Assembly: GCA_018823835.1 (NCBI GenBank)
Contig: JAHJHT010000009.1
Location: 62,001-126,000, forward strand
DNA from: Alphaproteobacteria bacterium
GTDB lineage: Bacteria > Pseudomonadota > Alphaproteobacteria > Rhizobiales > Rhizobiaceae
Length of the DNA: 64,000 nucleotides
Direction of reading: 5' to 3'
Part shown: piece after piece, positions 54,206 to 62,328 of the stretch
Layout: each line of letters opens with the position of its first letter
Numbering within the stretch: position 1 is the stretch's first letter
The notes under the pieces: generated by a model
Database searches by the model: none
What the model was told of the DNA's origin: nothing
What the model saw: only the letters and a program-made list of their open reading frames with translations
Position numbers and translations under genes: made by a program

Positions 54206-55191
54206 GCGCGCAACCGAACTCGACGATACCGGCCTGGCGAAGCCTCGCAGCGGTGGTGGTGGCGGTGGTCATTGCCGCCTTCGTGCTGCACGCGCTCGAC
54301 GACCCGGCTTTCGTGGCCGGGCGAAAGGGAGCCGGGCTGACGCTGGCGGTCGCCGTATGGTTCCTGGCGTGGTGGGGCAATGCCAGCCTGTCGTATTATC
54401 ATCCGAAAAGCCTGACACTCGCCCGGCTGCGCGACGGTTTCGTGGCGCTGTCCTTCGGACTGGTTCTGCTGTTCTTCTGGGAAGTTCTGGTGCGCCTCTT
54501 CGAGGTGCCATTCATTCTCCTGCCGCCGCCCTCGGCAATCGGCGTGCGCATCGCCAACTCGATCCCGATCCTTGCGGCGGACGTCTACCAGACGATCTTC
54601 AAGGCGGTCATCGCCGGTTACGCGATGGGCTGCTTGTCGGGATTCGCGGTGGCGATCCTCGCCGACCGCTTCCTGTTCCTGCGCCGCGGCCTGCTGCCGA
54701 TCGGCAACATGGTGTCGGCGTTGCCGATCATTGGCGTGGCGCCGATCATGGTGATGTGGTTCGGCTTCGACTGGCAGTCGAAGGCGGCGGTGGTGACCAT
54801 CATGACCTTCTTCCCGATGCTGGTGAACACGGTGGCGGGCCTGGCTGCGACGGGACAGATGGAACGCGACCTGATGCGCACCTACGCCTCGGGCTACTGG
54901 CAGTCGCTGTTCAAGCTCAGGCTGCCGGAGGCCGCACCCTTCATCTTCAACGCGCTGAAGATCAATTCGACGCTGGCGCTGATCGGCGCGATCGTCGCGG
55001 AATTCTTCGGCACGCCGGTGGTCGGCATGGGCTTCCGCATCTCGACAGAGGTCGGCCGCATGAACATCGACATGGTGTGGGCCGAAATCGCAGTTGCAGC
55101 GCTTTGCGGTTCCGTCTTCTATGGCGTGATCGCCCTGATCGAAAGGGCCGTCACGTTTTGGCATCCGTCTGTCCGTGGGGGACAGGCGTAG
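54202..55191 (+). CDS. ABC transporter permease (NitT/TauT type), second
   Basis: A 329-residue permease with two extra N-terminal helices (SLAAVVVAVVIAAFVLHAL and LTLAVAVWFLAWWG) before the standard core, and the EAA-type loop ERDLMRTYASGYWQSLFKL near 220-240. ATG 54202 overlaps the first permease stop. The pair probably forms a heterodimeric channel. Confidence 0.92.
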   Translation: MSAQPNSTIPAWRSLAAVVVAVVIAAFVLHALDDPAFVAGRKGAGLTLAVAVWFLAWWGNASLSYYHPKSLTLARLRDGFVALSFGLVLLFFWEVLVRLFEVPFILLPPPSAIGVRIANSIPILAADVYQTIFKAVIAGYAMGCLSGFAVAILADRFLFLRRGLLPIGNMVSALPIIGVAPIMVMWFGFDWQSKAAVVTIMTFFPMLVNTVAGLAATGQMERDLMRTYASGYWQSLFKLRLPEAAPFIFNALKINSTLALIGAIVAEFFGTPVVGMGFRISTEVGRMNIDMVWAEIAVAALCGSVFYGVIALIERAVTFWHPSVRGGQA

Positions 55192-55219
55192 TTCCGAGGG
55201 TAACAAGAGGGTAGAACAA

Positions 55220-56191
55220 ATGAAAAAAACGATTGTAACCATGATGGCCGGCGCCATGTCGCTGACAGCCGCACAGGCGATGGCCGCCGACAAGGTGACC
55301 CTGCAGCTCAAGTGGGTCACGCAGGGCCAGTTCGGCGGCTACTACGTCGCCAAGGACAAGGGCTTCTATGAAGAGGAAGGCCTCGACGTCGAGATCAAGC
55401 CGGGCGGCCCGGACATCGCGCCGGAGCAGGTGATCGCCGGCGGCGGCGCCGACGTGATCGTCGACTGGATGGGCGGCGCACTCGCGGCGCGCGAGAAGGG
55501 CGTCGGCCTCGTCAACATCGCACAGCCCTTCAAGAAGGCCGGCATGGAACTGGTCTGTCCGGCTGACGGCCCGATCAAGACGGAGGCCGACTTCAAGGGC
55601 CACACGCTCGGCGTCTGGTTCTACGGCAACGAGTATCCGTTCTATGCCTGGATGAACAAGATCGGCCTGTCGACCGAAGGCGGCGCCGACGGCGTCACGG
55701 TGCTGAAGCAGTCCTTCGACGTGCAGCCGCTGATCCAGAAGCAGGCCGACTGCATCTCGGTGATGACCTACAACGAGTACTGGCAGCTGATCGACGCCGG
55801 CTACAAGCCGGAAGACCTGATCGTCTTCAACTACACCGAGATGGGCAATGACCTTCTCGAGGACGGCCTATACGCGCTTGAGGAAAACCTCAAGGACCCG
55901 GCCTTCGAAGACAAGATGGTGCGCTTCGTGCGCGCGTCGATGAAGGGCTGGAAATACGCCGTCGACAATCCTGACGAGGCGGCCGAGATCGTGATGGACA
56001 ATGGCGGCCAGGACGAGAACCACCAGAAGCGCATGATGGGCGAGGTGGCCAAGCTGATCGACAATGCCGATGGCAAGCTGATCCCGGAGGCCTATGAGCG
56101 CACCGCCAAGGCGCTGCTCGACCAGAAGATCATCACCAAGGAGCCGGAAGGCGCCTGGACCTCGACGATCACCGACAAGGCGATCCAGTAG
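55220..56191 (+). CDS. ABC transporter substrate-binding protein (NMT1/THI5-like)
   Basis: A 323-residue periplasmic receptor with a Sec signal peptide (TIVTMMAGAMSLTAAQAMAA). The mature start VTLQLKWVTQGQFGGYYVAKDKG and IKPGGPDIAPEQVIAGGGAD are the marks of the NMT1/THI5-like group, whose members bind pyrimidine thiamine precursors, riboflavin or similar heterocycles. Given the pathway around it, uracil, thymine or a hydantoin-type ring is the best guess. ATG 55220 has AGAGGGT upstream; a longer frame from 55175 lacks support. Two hairpins follow the stop. Confidence 0.93.
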   Translation: MKKTIVTMMAGAMSLTAAQAMAADKVTLQLKWVTQGQFGGYYVAKDKGFYEEEGLDVEIKPGGPDIAPEQVIAGGGADVIVDWMGGALAAREKGVGLVNIAQPFKKAGMELVCPADGPIKTEADFKGHTLGVWFYGNEYPFYAWMNKIGLSTEGGADGVTVLKQSFDVQPLIQKQADCISVMTYNEYWQLIDAGYKPEDLIVFNYTEMGNDLLEDGLYALEENLKDPAFEDKMVRFVRASMKGWKYAVDNPDEAAEIVMDNGGQDENHQKRMMGEVAKLIDNADGKLIPEAYERTAKALLDQKIITKEPEGAWTSTITDKAIQ

Positions 56192-56207
56192 GTTTTCTCA
56201 CAACGCC

Positions 56208-56225
56208 CCGGACCGGTTGGTCCGG
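56208..56225 (+). terminator. Hairpin after the pyrimidine ABC operon
   Basis: A 7-bp stem CCGGACC / GGTCCGG with loop GGTT lies 17 bp after the binding-protein stop and is extended by a bulged G+C stem. It precedes a stronger terminator by 18 bp, so it may act with it. Confidence 0.45.
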
Positions 56226-56242
56226 GCGGAACCCCGAATGCG

Positions 56243-56272
56243 AAGGGGGCGGGCGACCGCCCCCTTTTCTTT
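56243..56272 (+). terminator. Rho-independent terminator of the pyrimidine operon
   Basis: A perfect 10-bp stem (AAGGGGGCGG / CCGCCCCCTT) with loop GCGA is followed by TTCTTT. It lies about 50 bp after the last ABC transporter gene. Confidence 0.85.
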
Positions 56273-56356
56273 GCGCGTTGGCCTGCGGCGAGCAGCCGGG
56301 ACGGGGCAGCCTGCGCAGACGATTGACTTACGCAGCGGCATGTGGCCAAATCGGAA

Positions 56357-56372
56357 TAGACCGGTCGGTCTA
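56357..56372. promoter_or_regulatory. TetR-type operator TAGACC-N4-GGTCTA upstream of the cupin-TetR pair
   Basis: A perfect inverted repeat with arms TAGACC and GGTCTA around GGTC sits 24 bp before the cupin ATG. It equals the NemR box form as I recall it from E. coli nemRA. A TTGACT at 56323-56328 is a possible -35. The TetR gene downstream probably binds here and controls its own operon. Confidence 0.7.
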
Positions 56373-56396
56373 ATGAAGAAACCAAGGGAGGTCGAT

Positions 56397-56783
56397 ATGC
56401 GCGTTGCCAAGGAACAGGTGGACGTCAAGATGCAGATACCCGGCGCGGTGATCCGCCAGCGCAAGGACTTCGGCGATGCCACCGGGCTGGGCATGATCAG
56501 TGGCGAGTACTTCTCGCTGTCAGCCGGCGTCGACACGACGCCGCTCTTCCAAGGGCTGGACGGCAATCTCTGCCAGTCGCCGCACTGGGGTTATGTGCTC
56601 GAAGGCCAGATCACCACGACCGATGCGGACGGCAAGAAGGAGACGGTCAACGCCAGCGACCTGTTCTACTGGCCGCCCGGCCACAATGTGAAGGTCGATG
56701 CCGATGCGGAGATCATCATGTTCAGCCCGCAGCACGAGCATAGCCATGTCATCGATCATATGATCAAGATGACGGGAGGCTGA
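56397..56783 (+). CDS. Cupin-domain protein
   Basis: A 128-residue small cupin-fold protein with WGYVLEGQITTT and FYWPPGHNVKVDAD as the two conserved parts. Most of the usual metal-binding histidines are absent from the first motif, so it may not bind a metal in the typical way. ATG 56397 has GGGAGG six bases upstream; ATG 56373 is a weaker alternative. It is the first gene after the TAGACC operator and precedes a TetR gene by ten bases, so its expression probably responds to the regulator's signal. Confidence 0.82.
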   Translation: MRVAKEQVDVKMQIPGAVIRQRKDFGDATGLGMISGEYFSLSAGVDTTPLFQGLDGNLCQSPHWGYVLEGQITTTDADGKKETVNASDLFYWPPGHNVKVDADAEIIMFSPQHEHSHVIDHMIKMTGG

Positions 56784-56793
56784 GCGGCAGGCT

Positions 56794-57471
56794 TTGCCGA
56801 ACAAAAGCCATGCGGAAGCGAACTTGACGAAAGACGCAACGACGAAGACCGACGCCGACAGCCCGATGCATGCGACGAAGCAGCGGCTGATCGGCGCCGG
56901 GCTGCAGATGCTGTTGAAGCATGGTTACAACGACATGGGCATCCAGGCGCTGCTGGCGGCGACCGGCACGCCCAAGGGGTCGTTTTACCACCACTTCAGG
57001 GACAAGGAGGACTTTGCACTGCAGGTCCTCGACAGTTACATGGCCGCGGTACACGACGGGCTGGATGCCTGCCTGCAGGACGCTTCGCGGCCGCCGCTCG
57101 CTCGCGTGCGCGACTTTTTCGAGACGACGCAAAGGTCCTATCGCGAGGAAGGCTACATGGGCTGCCTGATCGGCGGCCTCGGCCAGGAACTGTCGGGCAT
57201 CAGCGAGGTGTTCCGCGCCAAGATCGCCGAGTGCTTTTCCGCGATTGCCGGCCGCATCGCCGGCTGCCTCGAGGAAGCCAGGCAGCGCGGCGACATTCCG
57301 GCCGGCTGCAACGTGCGGGAACTGGCCGACCTGCTGGTCGACTGCTGGGAAGGGGCGGCGCTGCGCAGCCGGCTCGAGCGCAAGCCCGACGCGCTGAACA
57401 CGATGCTCGACTTCTACATGGGCGCGGTGGCAGGCGGAGGTGGCGTGGGACAGGGCACCGCGCCGGCCTGA
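56794..57471 (+). CDS. TetR-family regulator, NemR-like
   Basis: A TetR-type repressor of up to 225 residues. The helix-turn-helix is LLAATGTPKGSFYHHFRDKEDF. The segment EEGYMGCLIGGLGQELSG places a cysteine (Cys124 in the longest form) where NemR-type sensors have their electrophile- or chlorine-reactive cysteine. TTG 56794 is used as the start, but ATG 56866 gives a 201-residue protein that still begins before the helix-turn-helix; no ribosome binding site is decisive. The operator at 56357 suits autoregulation. The ligand is inferred, not shown. Confidence 0.83.
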   Translation: MPNKSHAEANLTKDATTKTDADSPMHATKQRLIGAGLQMLLKHGYNDMGIQALLAATGTPKGSFYHHFRDKEDFALQVLDSYMAAVHDGLDACLQDASRPPLARVRDFFETTQRSYREEGYMGCLIGGLGQELSGISEVFRAKIAECFSAIAGRIAGCLEEARQRGDIPAGCNVRELADLLVDCWEGAALRSRLERKPDALNTMLDFYMGAVAGGGGVGQGTAPA

Positions 57472-57646
57472 GCATGCCCGCGGGATTGCACGTGGCGAGA
57501 ATGATCGGCTGCGGCAAGCCCAAGACGGGGGTCGATTTTTCCGTGCGGTCCGCCAAGGGAGGGGAAACATCTTCGGCTGGCGGCGTTGAGTGAAGACGCG
57601 CGGGCATGACGCCCGGTCGCGCCTTACCCACCGACGGAGAAATTCG

Positions 57647-58093
57647 ATGTCCACGATGATCAGAACCCCGCTGCTGGCCGCGCTCGGCATAGCGGCCGGA
57701 ATGTTGGCGGCCGCGCCGGCGATGGCCGAGACGGTCAAGATGTCGGCAACGCTCGAAGCCGCGCAGGAAGTGCCGCCGAACGACAGCACGGGCAGCGGCA
57801 TGGTCGATGCTACCTTCGATACCGAGAGCAAGAAGCTAGACTGGACGGTCGAGTATACCGAGCTTTCCGGCCCGGCGACCGCGGCGCATTTCCATGGACC
57901 CGCGGGTCCGGGCGAGAACGCGCCGCCGATGGTGCCGGTGTCTGGCGATCTCGCCAGCCCGCTGAAGGGCTCGGCGACGCTGACCGATGAGCAGGCCGCC
58001 GCGCTGACCGAAGGCAAGGTCTATTTCAACCTGCACACGGCTGCGCATCCCGACGGCGAGGTCCGCGGCCAGCTTGAAAAGAGCGCAATGTGA
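57647..58093 (+). CDS. CHRD-domain exported protein
   Basis: A 148-residue protein with a signal peptide (LLAALGIAAGMLAAAPAMA) and one CHRD domain: LEAAQEVPPNDSTGSG, AHFHGPAGPGENAPP and VYFNLHTAAHPDGEVRGQL. The domain was named from chordin and its bacterial function is unknown. GGAG eight bases before ATG 57647 supports the start. It is transcribed alone and ends in a strong terminator. Confidence 0.9.
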   Translation: MSTMIRTPLLAALGIAAGMLAAAPAMAETVKMSATLEAAQEVPPNDSTGSGMVDATFDTESKKLDWTVEYTELSGPATAAHFHGPAGPGENAPPMVPVSGDLASPLKGSATLTDEQAAALTEGKVYFNLHTAAHPDGEVRGQLEKSAM

Positions 58094-58118
58094 TGACGGC
58101 CTGACGGCCGCCGAGACC

Positions 58119-58156
58119 AGGGCCCGGGCAGCAATGCCTGGGCCCTTCGTTTTTTC
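58119..58156 (+). terminator. Rho-independent terminator after the CHRD gene
   Basis: A 12-bp stem (AGGGCCCGGGCA / TGCCTGGGCCCT, one G-U pair) with loop GCAA is followed by TCG and six to seven T residues. Confidence 0.9.
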
Positions 58157-58220
58157 CTGATGGCGCGCGACGACAGAACCCCGCCGGGATAGGCTCGCGC
58201 AACAGTTCGGAGAAAGAGAC

Positions 58221-59504
58221 ATGGTCGCGCCAAAAACCTCGAAAACGCATATCGGCAATCACAGACTGCATCCCGAAACCATGATGCTGTCTTACGGCTT
58301 CGATCCGGAGCTGTCGGAAGGCTCGGTCAAGCCGCCGGTCTTCCTGACCTCGACCTTCGTGTTCAAGACGGCCGAGGAGGGCCGCGACTTCTTCGACTAC
58401 GTGTCAGGCCGCAAGGAGCCGCCGGGCGGCGCCGGGGCGGGTCTCGTCTATTCGCGCTTCAACCATCCCAACAGCGAGATCGTCGAGGAGCGGCTCGCCG
58501 TCTACGAAGGGGCCGAGGCCGGCATCGTGTTCTCGTCGGGCATGTCCGCAATCGCCACGACCTTGCTCGCCTTCGCGCGGCCGGGCGACGTGGTGCTGCA
58601 CTCGCAGCCGCTCTATGGCGGCACCGAGACGCTGCTTGCCAAGACGCTCAGCAATTTCGGCATCGGCGCGGTCGGCTTCGTCGACGGCGTCGACGAGGCG
58701 CTGATGCAGAAGGCGGCCGAGGCGGCGACGGACAAGGGCCGGGTGTCGGTGATCTTCGTCGAGACGCCGGCAAATCCGACCAATACGCTGGTGGATTTCG
58801 CGGCGGTCGGCCGCGTCGCGGACGCCATAGCCAGGAGGCAGGGCTCGCGGCCGGTGACGGTGTGCGACAATACGCTGCTCGGGCCGGTGTTCCAGCGGCC
58901 GCTGGAGCACGGCATCGACGTGTCGGTCTATTCGCTGACCAAGTATGTCGGCGGCCATTCCGACCTGATTGCGGGTGCCGCACTCGGCAGCAAGGCGATG
59001 ACCAAGCCGATCAAGGCGCTGCGCGGCGCCATCGGCACACAGCTCGACCCGCATTCCTGCTGGATGCTCGGGCGCTCGCTGGAGACGCTCGCCATCCGCA
59101 TGGAGAAGGCGAACGCCAATGCGGCGGTGGTCGCGGGCTTCCTTGCCGGGCATGCCAAGGTGGCGAAGGTCGGCTATCTGCCGTTTCTCGAAGCGGGGAG
59201 TGCCGCGGCAAAAACCTTCGCGGCGCAGTCGACGGGGGCGGGCTCGACCTTCTCCTTCGACATCGTCGGCGGCGAGACGGCGGCGTTCCGATTCCTCAAC
59301 GCGCTGCAGATATTCAAGCTGGCGGTCAGCCTGGGCGGCACGGAATCGCTCGCCAGCCATCCGGCGGCGATGACGCATTCGGGCGTGCCGGTCGAGGTGC
59401 GCGAGCGCATCGGCGTGCTGGCCTCGACGATCCGCCTGTCGATCGGCGTGGAACACCCCGACGATCTGGTGGCCGACCTGGAGCAGGCGCTGGCGGCGGT
59501 GTAG
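58221..59504 (+). CDS. Cys/Met-metabolism PLP-dependent enzyme (cystathionine gamma-synthase/methionine gamma-lyase family)
   Basis: A 427-residue fold-type I PLP enzyme. It has [17 protein letters not shown] (residues 76-92), [28 protein letters not shown] and the Schiff-base lysine in [17 protein letters not shown] near 238. The family includes cystathionine gamma-synthase and lyase, methionine gamma-lyase and O-acetylhomoserine sulfhydrylase; which reaction applies here cannot be settled, but the sequence looks closest to lyase-type members. AGAAAGAGAC precedes the ATG. It is convergent with the GT39 gene. Confidence 0.9.
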   Translation: MVAPKTSKTHIGNHRLHPETMMLSYGFDPELSEGSVKPPVFLTSTFVFKTAEEGRDFFDYVSGRKEPPGGAGAGLVYSRFNHPNSEIVEERLAVYEGAEAGIVFSSGMSAIATTLLAFARPGDVVLHSQPLYGGTETLLAKTLSNFGIGAVGFVDGVDEALMQKAAEAATDKGRVSVIFVETPANPTNTLVDFAAVGRVADAIARRQGSRPVTVCDNTLLGPVFQRPLEHGIDVSVYSLTKYVGGHSDLIAGAALGSKAMTKPIKALRGAIGTQLDPHSCWMLGRSLETLAIRMEKANANAAVVAGFLAGHAKVAKVGYLPFLEAGSAAAKTFAAQSTGAGSTFSFDIVGGETAAFRFLNALQIFKLAVSLGGTESLASHPAAMTHSGVPVEVRERIGVLASTIRLSIGVEHPDDLVADLEQALAAV

Positions 59505-59508
59505 GCGG

Positions 59509-61161
59509 CTATTCGCCGTCGCGCGGCATCCGGTAAAGCGTGATCGCGACGGGTCGGCCCTTCGAGAAGTTGAGGCTTTCGACGCGGCCGACCTCGACCG
59601 GCTTTTGCGCCGACTGCGCGAAGGCGGACTGGAAGGCTTCCTGCTGGCTGGCGGCGATGGCCGCGACGTTGCAGCGGTTATGGAGCAGGTTCTCGGCCGC
59701 GCCGGCGCCGTTGGTGAAGAGCGTGTCGGCGGCCGTCAGGAAGACGAGGCTCGGCTCCGCGAAGCCTGACGAGACCAGCCTGGAGTCCACGCAGGGTGCG
59801 ACGGCCTTGTAGGTGCGGGCGATCTCGCGCGCCGGCCAGACCGGATCGACCGACGGCAGCACCTTTGCGACGAGCAGCCCGATGCCGACCAGCGAGGCGA
59901 TGGTGGTGGCGGCAACGCGGCGCAGCGGCGGCCATGCGGGCGCAAGGCCGAGGCCGAGCCAGCCGGCCGTAAGGAGAGCCACGGCACTTACGACGCCCCA
60001 GGCGGAAAACTGTCCGAACCAGACCGGCAGGCCGACGGCGATCGCGGCAAGGCCGACGCCGACCAATGCGACGCCGAAGCGGGCGGCATAGGCGAACCAG
60101 CGCTGCCAGGCGGGGGCGGGCATGTCGCCGCCTGTCTCCTGCCACCATGCCATCAGCAGCAGCAGCGCCGGGTAGGCGGGTAGCATGTAGTGCGGAAGCT
60201 TGGTCGGCAGGATCTCGCAGAAGATCCACCAGGGGATGTACCAGGCCAGCATGAAGAGCAGGCGCGGGTCGGTGCGGAAGCGGTTGAGCGCCGCAAGGCC
60301 GCCCTGCAGCGCCATGGCGCCGAAGGGCCACAGCATCAGCGAATAGGTGAGCGAATAGTAGCCGGGCGGAAAGCCGTGCGATTCCTGGCCGGACACGGCC
60401 TTGCCCAGCATGTCCTTGCCGACCGATTCCTGCCAGAAGCTCCAGCCGACCTTGAGTGAGATGGCGACGATCCAGGGCGCGGCGATGAGCGCCATGATGG
60501 CGACGCCGCCCAGCGGCTTCAGCGCGCGCAGCCAGCGCCAGTGGCGGCCGAAGACACCAAGCGCGAGAATGGTCAGCAGGCTCATCAGGAGGATGATCGG
60601 GCCCTTGATGAGCAGGGCTGCGCCCTGAGCGATCCAGAACAGCCAGAAGGCGGCGCGCGACGGCGTGCGTGCCAGCCGCGACGAGACGTAGATATGGGCC
60701 AGCGCGCCCTGCGCGAAGAGGGCGGTGGCGAGCAGGGTGGCGTCGGTCTTGGCGATGCGGCCCTCGAAGGCGAGGCCGAAGATGCCGGCAAGCGCGATGC
60801 CGGCTATCCAGCCGGCGCGTTCGCCGAACAGCGAGCGGCCGAGGGCGAAGATGGCGCAGACCGAGACGATGCCGGCAAAGACCGAGACAAGCCTGTAGAC
60901 CCAGGCCGGGGCATCGGCGCCCATGCCGGAGGCTTTGACGACGGCTGTCTGCAGCCAGTAGATGCCGATCGGTTTCTTGTAGCGGCTGACGTCCTGGAAA
61001 CGGATGTCGACATAGTCGCCGCTCTCGACCATCTGGCGAGAGGCCTGCATGTAGCGCGGCTCGTCGCGGTCGACCGGCGGCAGCGCGGCAATGCCGGGCA
61101 GGAGCGCCGCGAGCGTGAGCAGGATGAGCAGCGCGTAGGGCCGCATCGCCGAAACGGTCAT
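59509..61161 (-). CDS. GT39 (ArnT/PMT-type) membrane glycosyltransferase
   Basis: A 550-residue polytopic membrane protein with about twelve helices. The first loop has PPVDRDEPRYMQASRQMV with the acidic catalytic-type residues, and RYKKPIGIYWLQT, as in ArnT and dolichyl-phosphate-mannose mannosyltransferases. ArnT-type enzymes move a sugar from undecaprenyl phosphate to lipid A or other acceptors on the periplasmic face; rhizobial relatives add galacturonic acid to the LPS core. ATG 61161 has GGAGG ten bases upstream. It is the third gene of an operon with a GT2 and a LABN-domain protein. Confidence 0.9.
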   Translation of the reverse strand: MTVSAMRPYALLILLTLAALLPGIAALPPVDRDEPRYMQASRQMVESGDYVDIRFQDVSRYKKPIGIYWLQTAVVKASGMGADAPAWVYRLVSVFAGIVSVCAIFALGRSLFGERAGWIAGIALAGIFGLAFEGRIAKTDATLLATALFAQGALAHIYVSSRLARTPSRAAFWLFWIAQGAALLIKGPIILLMSLLTILALGVFGRHWRWLRALKPLGGVAIMALIAAPWIVAISLKVGWSFWQESVGKDMLGKAVSGQESHGFPPGYYSLTYSLMLWPFGAMALQGGLAALNRFRTDPRLLFMLAWYIPWWIFCEILPTKLPHYMLPAYPALLLLMAWWQETGGDMPAPAWQRWFAYAARFGVALVGVGLAAIAVGLPVWFGQFSAWGVVSAVALLTAGWLGLGLAPAWPPLRRVAATTIASLVGIGLLVAKVLPSVDPVWPAREIARTYKAVAPCVDSRLVSSGFAEPSLVFLTAADTLFTNGAGAAENLLHNRCNVAAIAASQQEAFQSAFAQSAQKPVEVGRVESLNFSKGRPVAITLYRMPRDGE

Positions 61162-61180
61162 GGCCGCGTTGCCTCCAGCG

Positions 61181-61513
61181 TCAGTCGCCGTTGACCCGCA
61201 TCCCCTTGCGCTCATTCGCGATCAGCCAGAGGTTGCGGATGTAGATGAAGAGACCGAGACCCTGGCCGAGGATGAAGACGGGGTCCTGGCGCTGGATTGC
61301 GTAGATCAGAAGCAGGGTGCCGCCGCCGAGCGAGAAGAACCAGAAGGCGACCGGCACGATCGAGCGCCGGGCCCGTTCCGACGCGATCCACTGGACGACG
61401 AAGCGCATCATGAACAGCCCCTGGGCCAAAAGGCCGAGCACGATCCAGGCGTCGAACTGCATCACGAAGACGGTGTGCAGCCAGTTGACGAGCTGGGCGA
61501 TCTGGTCGGTCAT
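61181..61513 (-). CDS. Lipid A biosynthesis N-terminal (LABN) domain membrane protein
   Basis: A 110-residue protein with three predicted helices (WIVLGLLAQGLFMMRFVVQW in part, then VAFWFFSLGGGTLLLIYAI and LGQGLGLFIYIRNLWLI). This matches the LABN domain, found either fused to lipid-A-disaccharide synthase or as a stand-alone protein beside glycosyltransferases, and is of unknown mechanism. The ATG overlaps the GT2 stop by four bases and it precedes the GT39 gene by 19 bp, so it is part of the same sugar-transfer unit. Confidence 0.9.
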   Translation of the reverse strand: MTDQIAQLVNWLHTVFVMQFDAWIVLGLLAQGLFMMRFVVQWIASERARRSIVPVAFWFFSLGGGTLLLIYAIQRQDPVFILGQGLGLFIYIRNLWLIANERKGMRVNGD

Positions 61514-62250
61514 GGGACGATCTCGGTAACTTGCGGCACCACCTTGCGCCGGCGGCGCAGCCACCAGACGCCGAACAGGTCGAGCACGCCGCGCAGGCCG
61601 CGGTCGAGGATGCCGTAGTTGGACTTGCCGTGCTTGCGGGGGCGGTCGACGACGTCGAGGTGCTGCACGGTAAAGCCCTCGCGCAGCACGAGGGCCGGCA
61701 GGTAGCGGTGCCAGCCGTCGAAATAGGGCAGGGCGCGGAAGATTTCGGTGCGCACGGCCTTGAGGCCGCAGCCGGAATCGCGCGTGTCGTCGCGCAGGAT
61801 CGACTGGCGTAGGCCGTTGGCGAAGCGCGAGGCGGCCTGCTTGAGCTTCGTGTCGGTGCGCTTGAGACGCTGGCCGGCGACGATGCCCGTGCCGGCATCG
61901 GCCGCGAGCAGCGCGTCGGCGAGCTGCGGAAGGTATTGCGGGTCGTTCTGGCCGTCGCCGTCCATGGTCACGACGACACCGCCGCGCGCGGCAAAGACGC
62001 CGGAGCGCACGGCAGCACTCTGGCCGGCCGAGCGGTCATGGCGAATATGGCGGAGGCGGCCGTCGCCCGTGGCGATGCGCTCGGCGAGCACCTGGCCGGT
62101 CGTGTCGGTCGAGCCGTCGTCGACGACGAGGACCTCGTAGTCGCGGCCCGACATCGCCGCGTCGACCTCGCCGATGAGGAAGGCGAGGTTTCTTGCTTCG
62201 TTGCGGCAGGGGATGACGACCGAGATGGCCGGCTGGCTTGTTTCCGACAT
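61510..62250 (-). CDS. GT2 family glycosyltransferase (DPM1/ArnC-like)
   Basis: A 246-residue GT-A-fold enzyme: ISVVIPCRNEARNL at the N terminus, VVDDGSTDTTGQVL, then TMDGDGQNDPQ with the DxD-like metal motif and RDSGCGLKAVRTEIF. It has no clear C-terminal helices, unlike ArnC. Relatives make polyprenyl-phosphate sugars, which would supply the donor for the GT39 protein. ATG 62250 gives the standard start; a GTG at 62283 is possible. It is the first gene of the three-gene operon. Confidence 0.9.
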   Translation of the reverse strand: MSETSQPAISVVIPCRNEARNLAFLIGEVDAAMSGRDYEVLVVDDGSTDTTGQVLAERIATGDGRLRHIRHDRSAGQSAAVRSGVFAARGGVVVTMDGDGQNDPQYLPQLADALLAADAGTGIVAGQRLKRTDTKLKQAASRFANGLRQSILRDDTRDSGCGLKAVRTEIFRALPYFDGWHRYLPALVLREGFTVQHLDVVDRPRKHGKSNYGILDRGLRGVLDLFGVWWLRRRRKVVPQVTEIVP

Positions 62251-62328
62251 TAGGAGGTCCCGAAATCGCGGCCTTATTAGCACTGTGACGGCAGCGAGGC
62301 TACACGCTGCCGCCGCTTTCCGGCCGGC

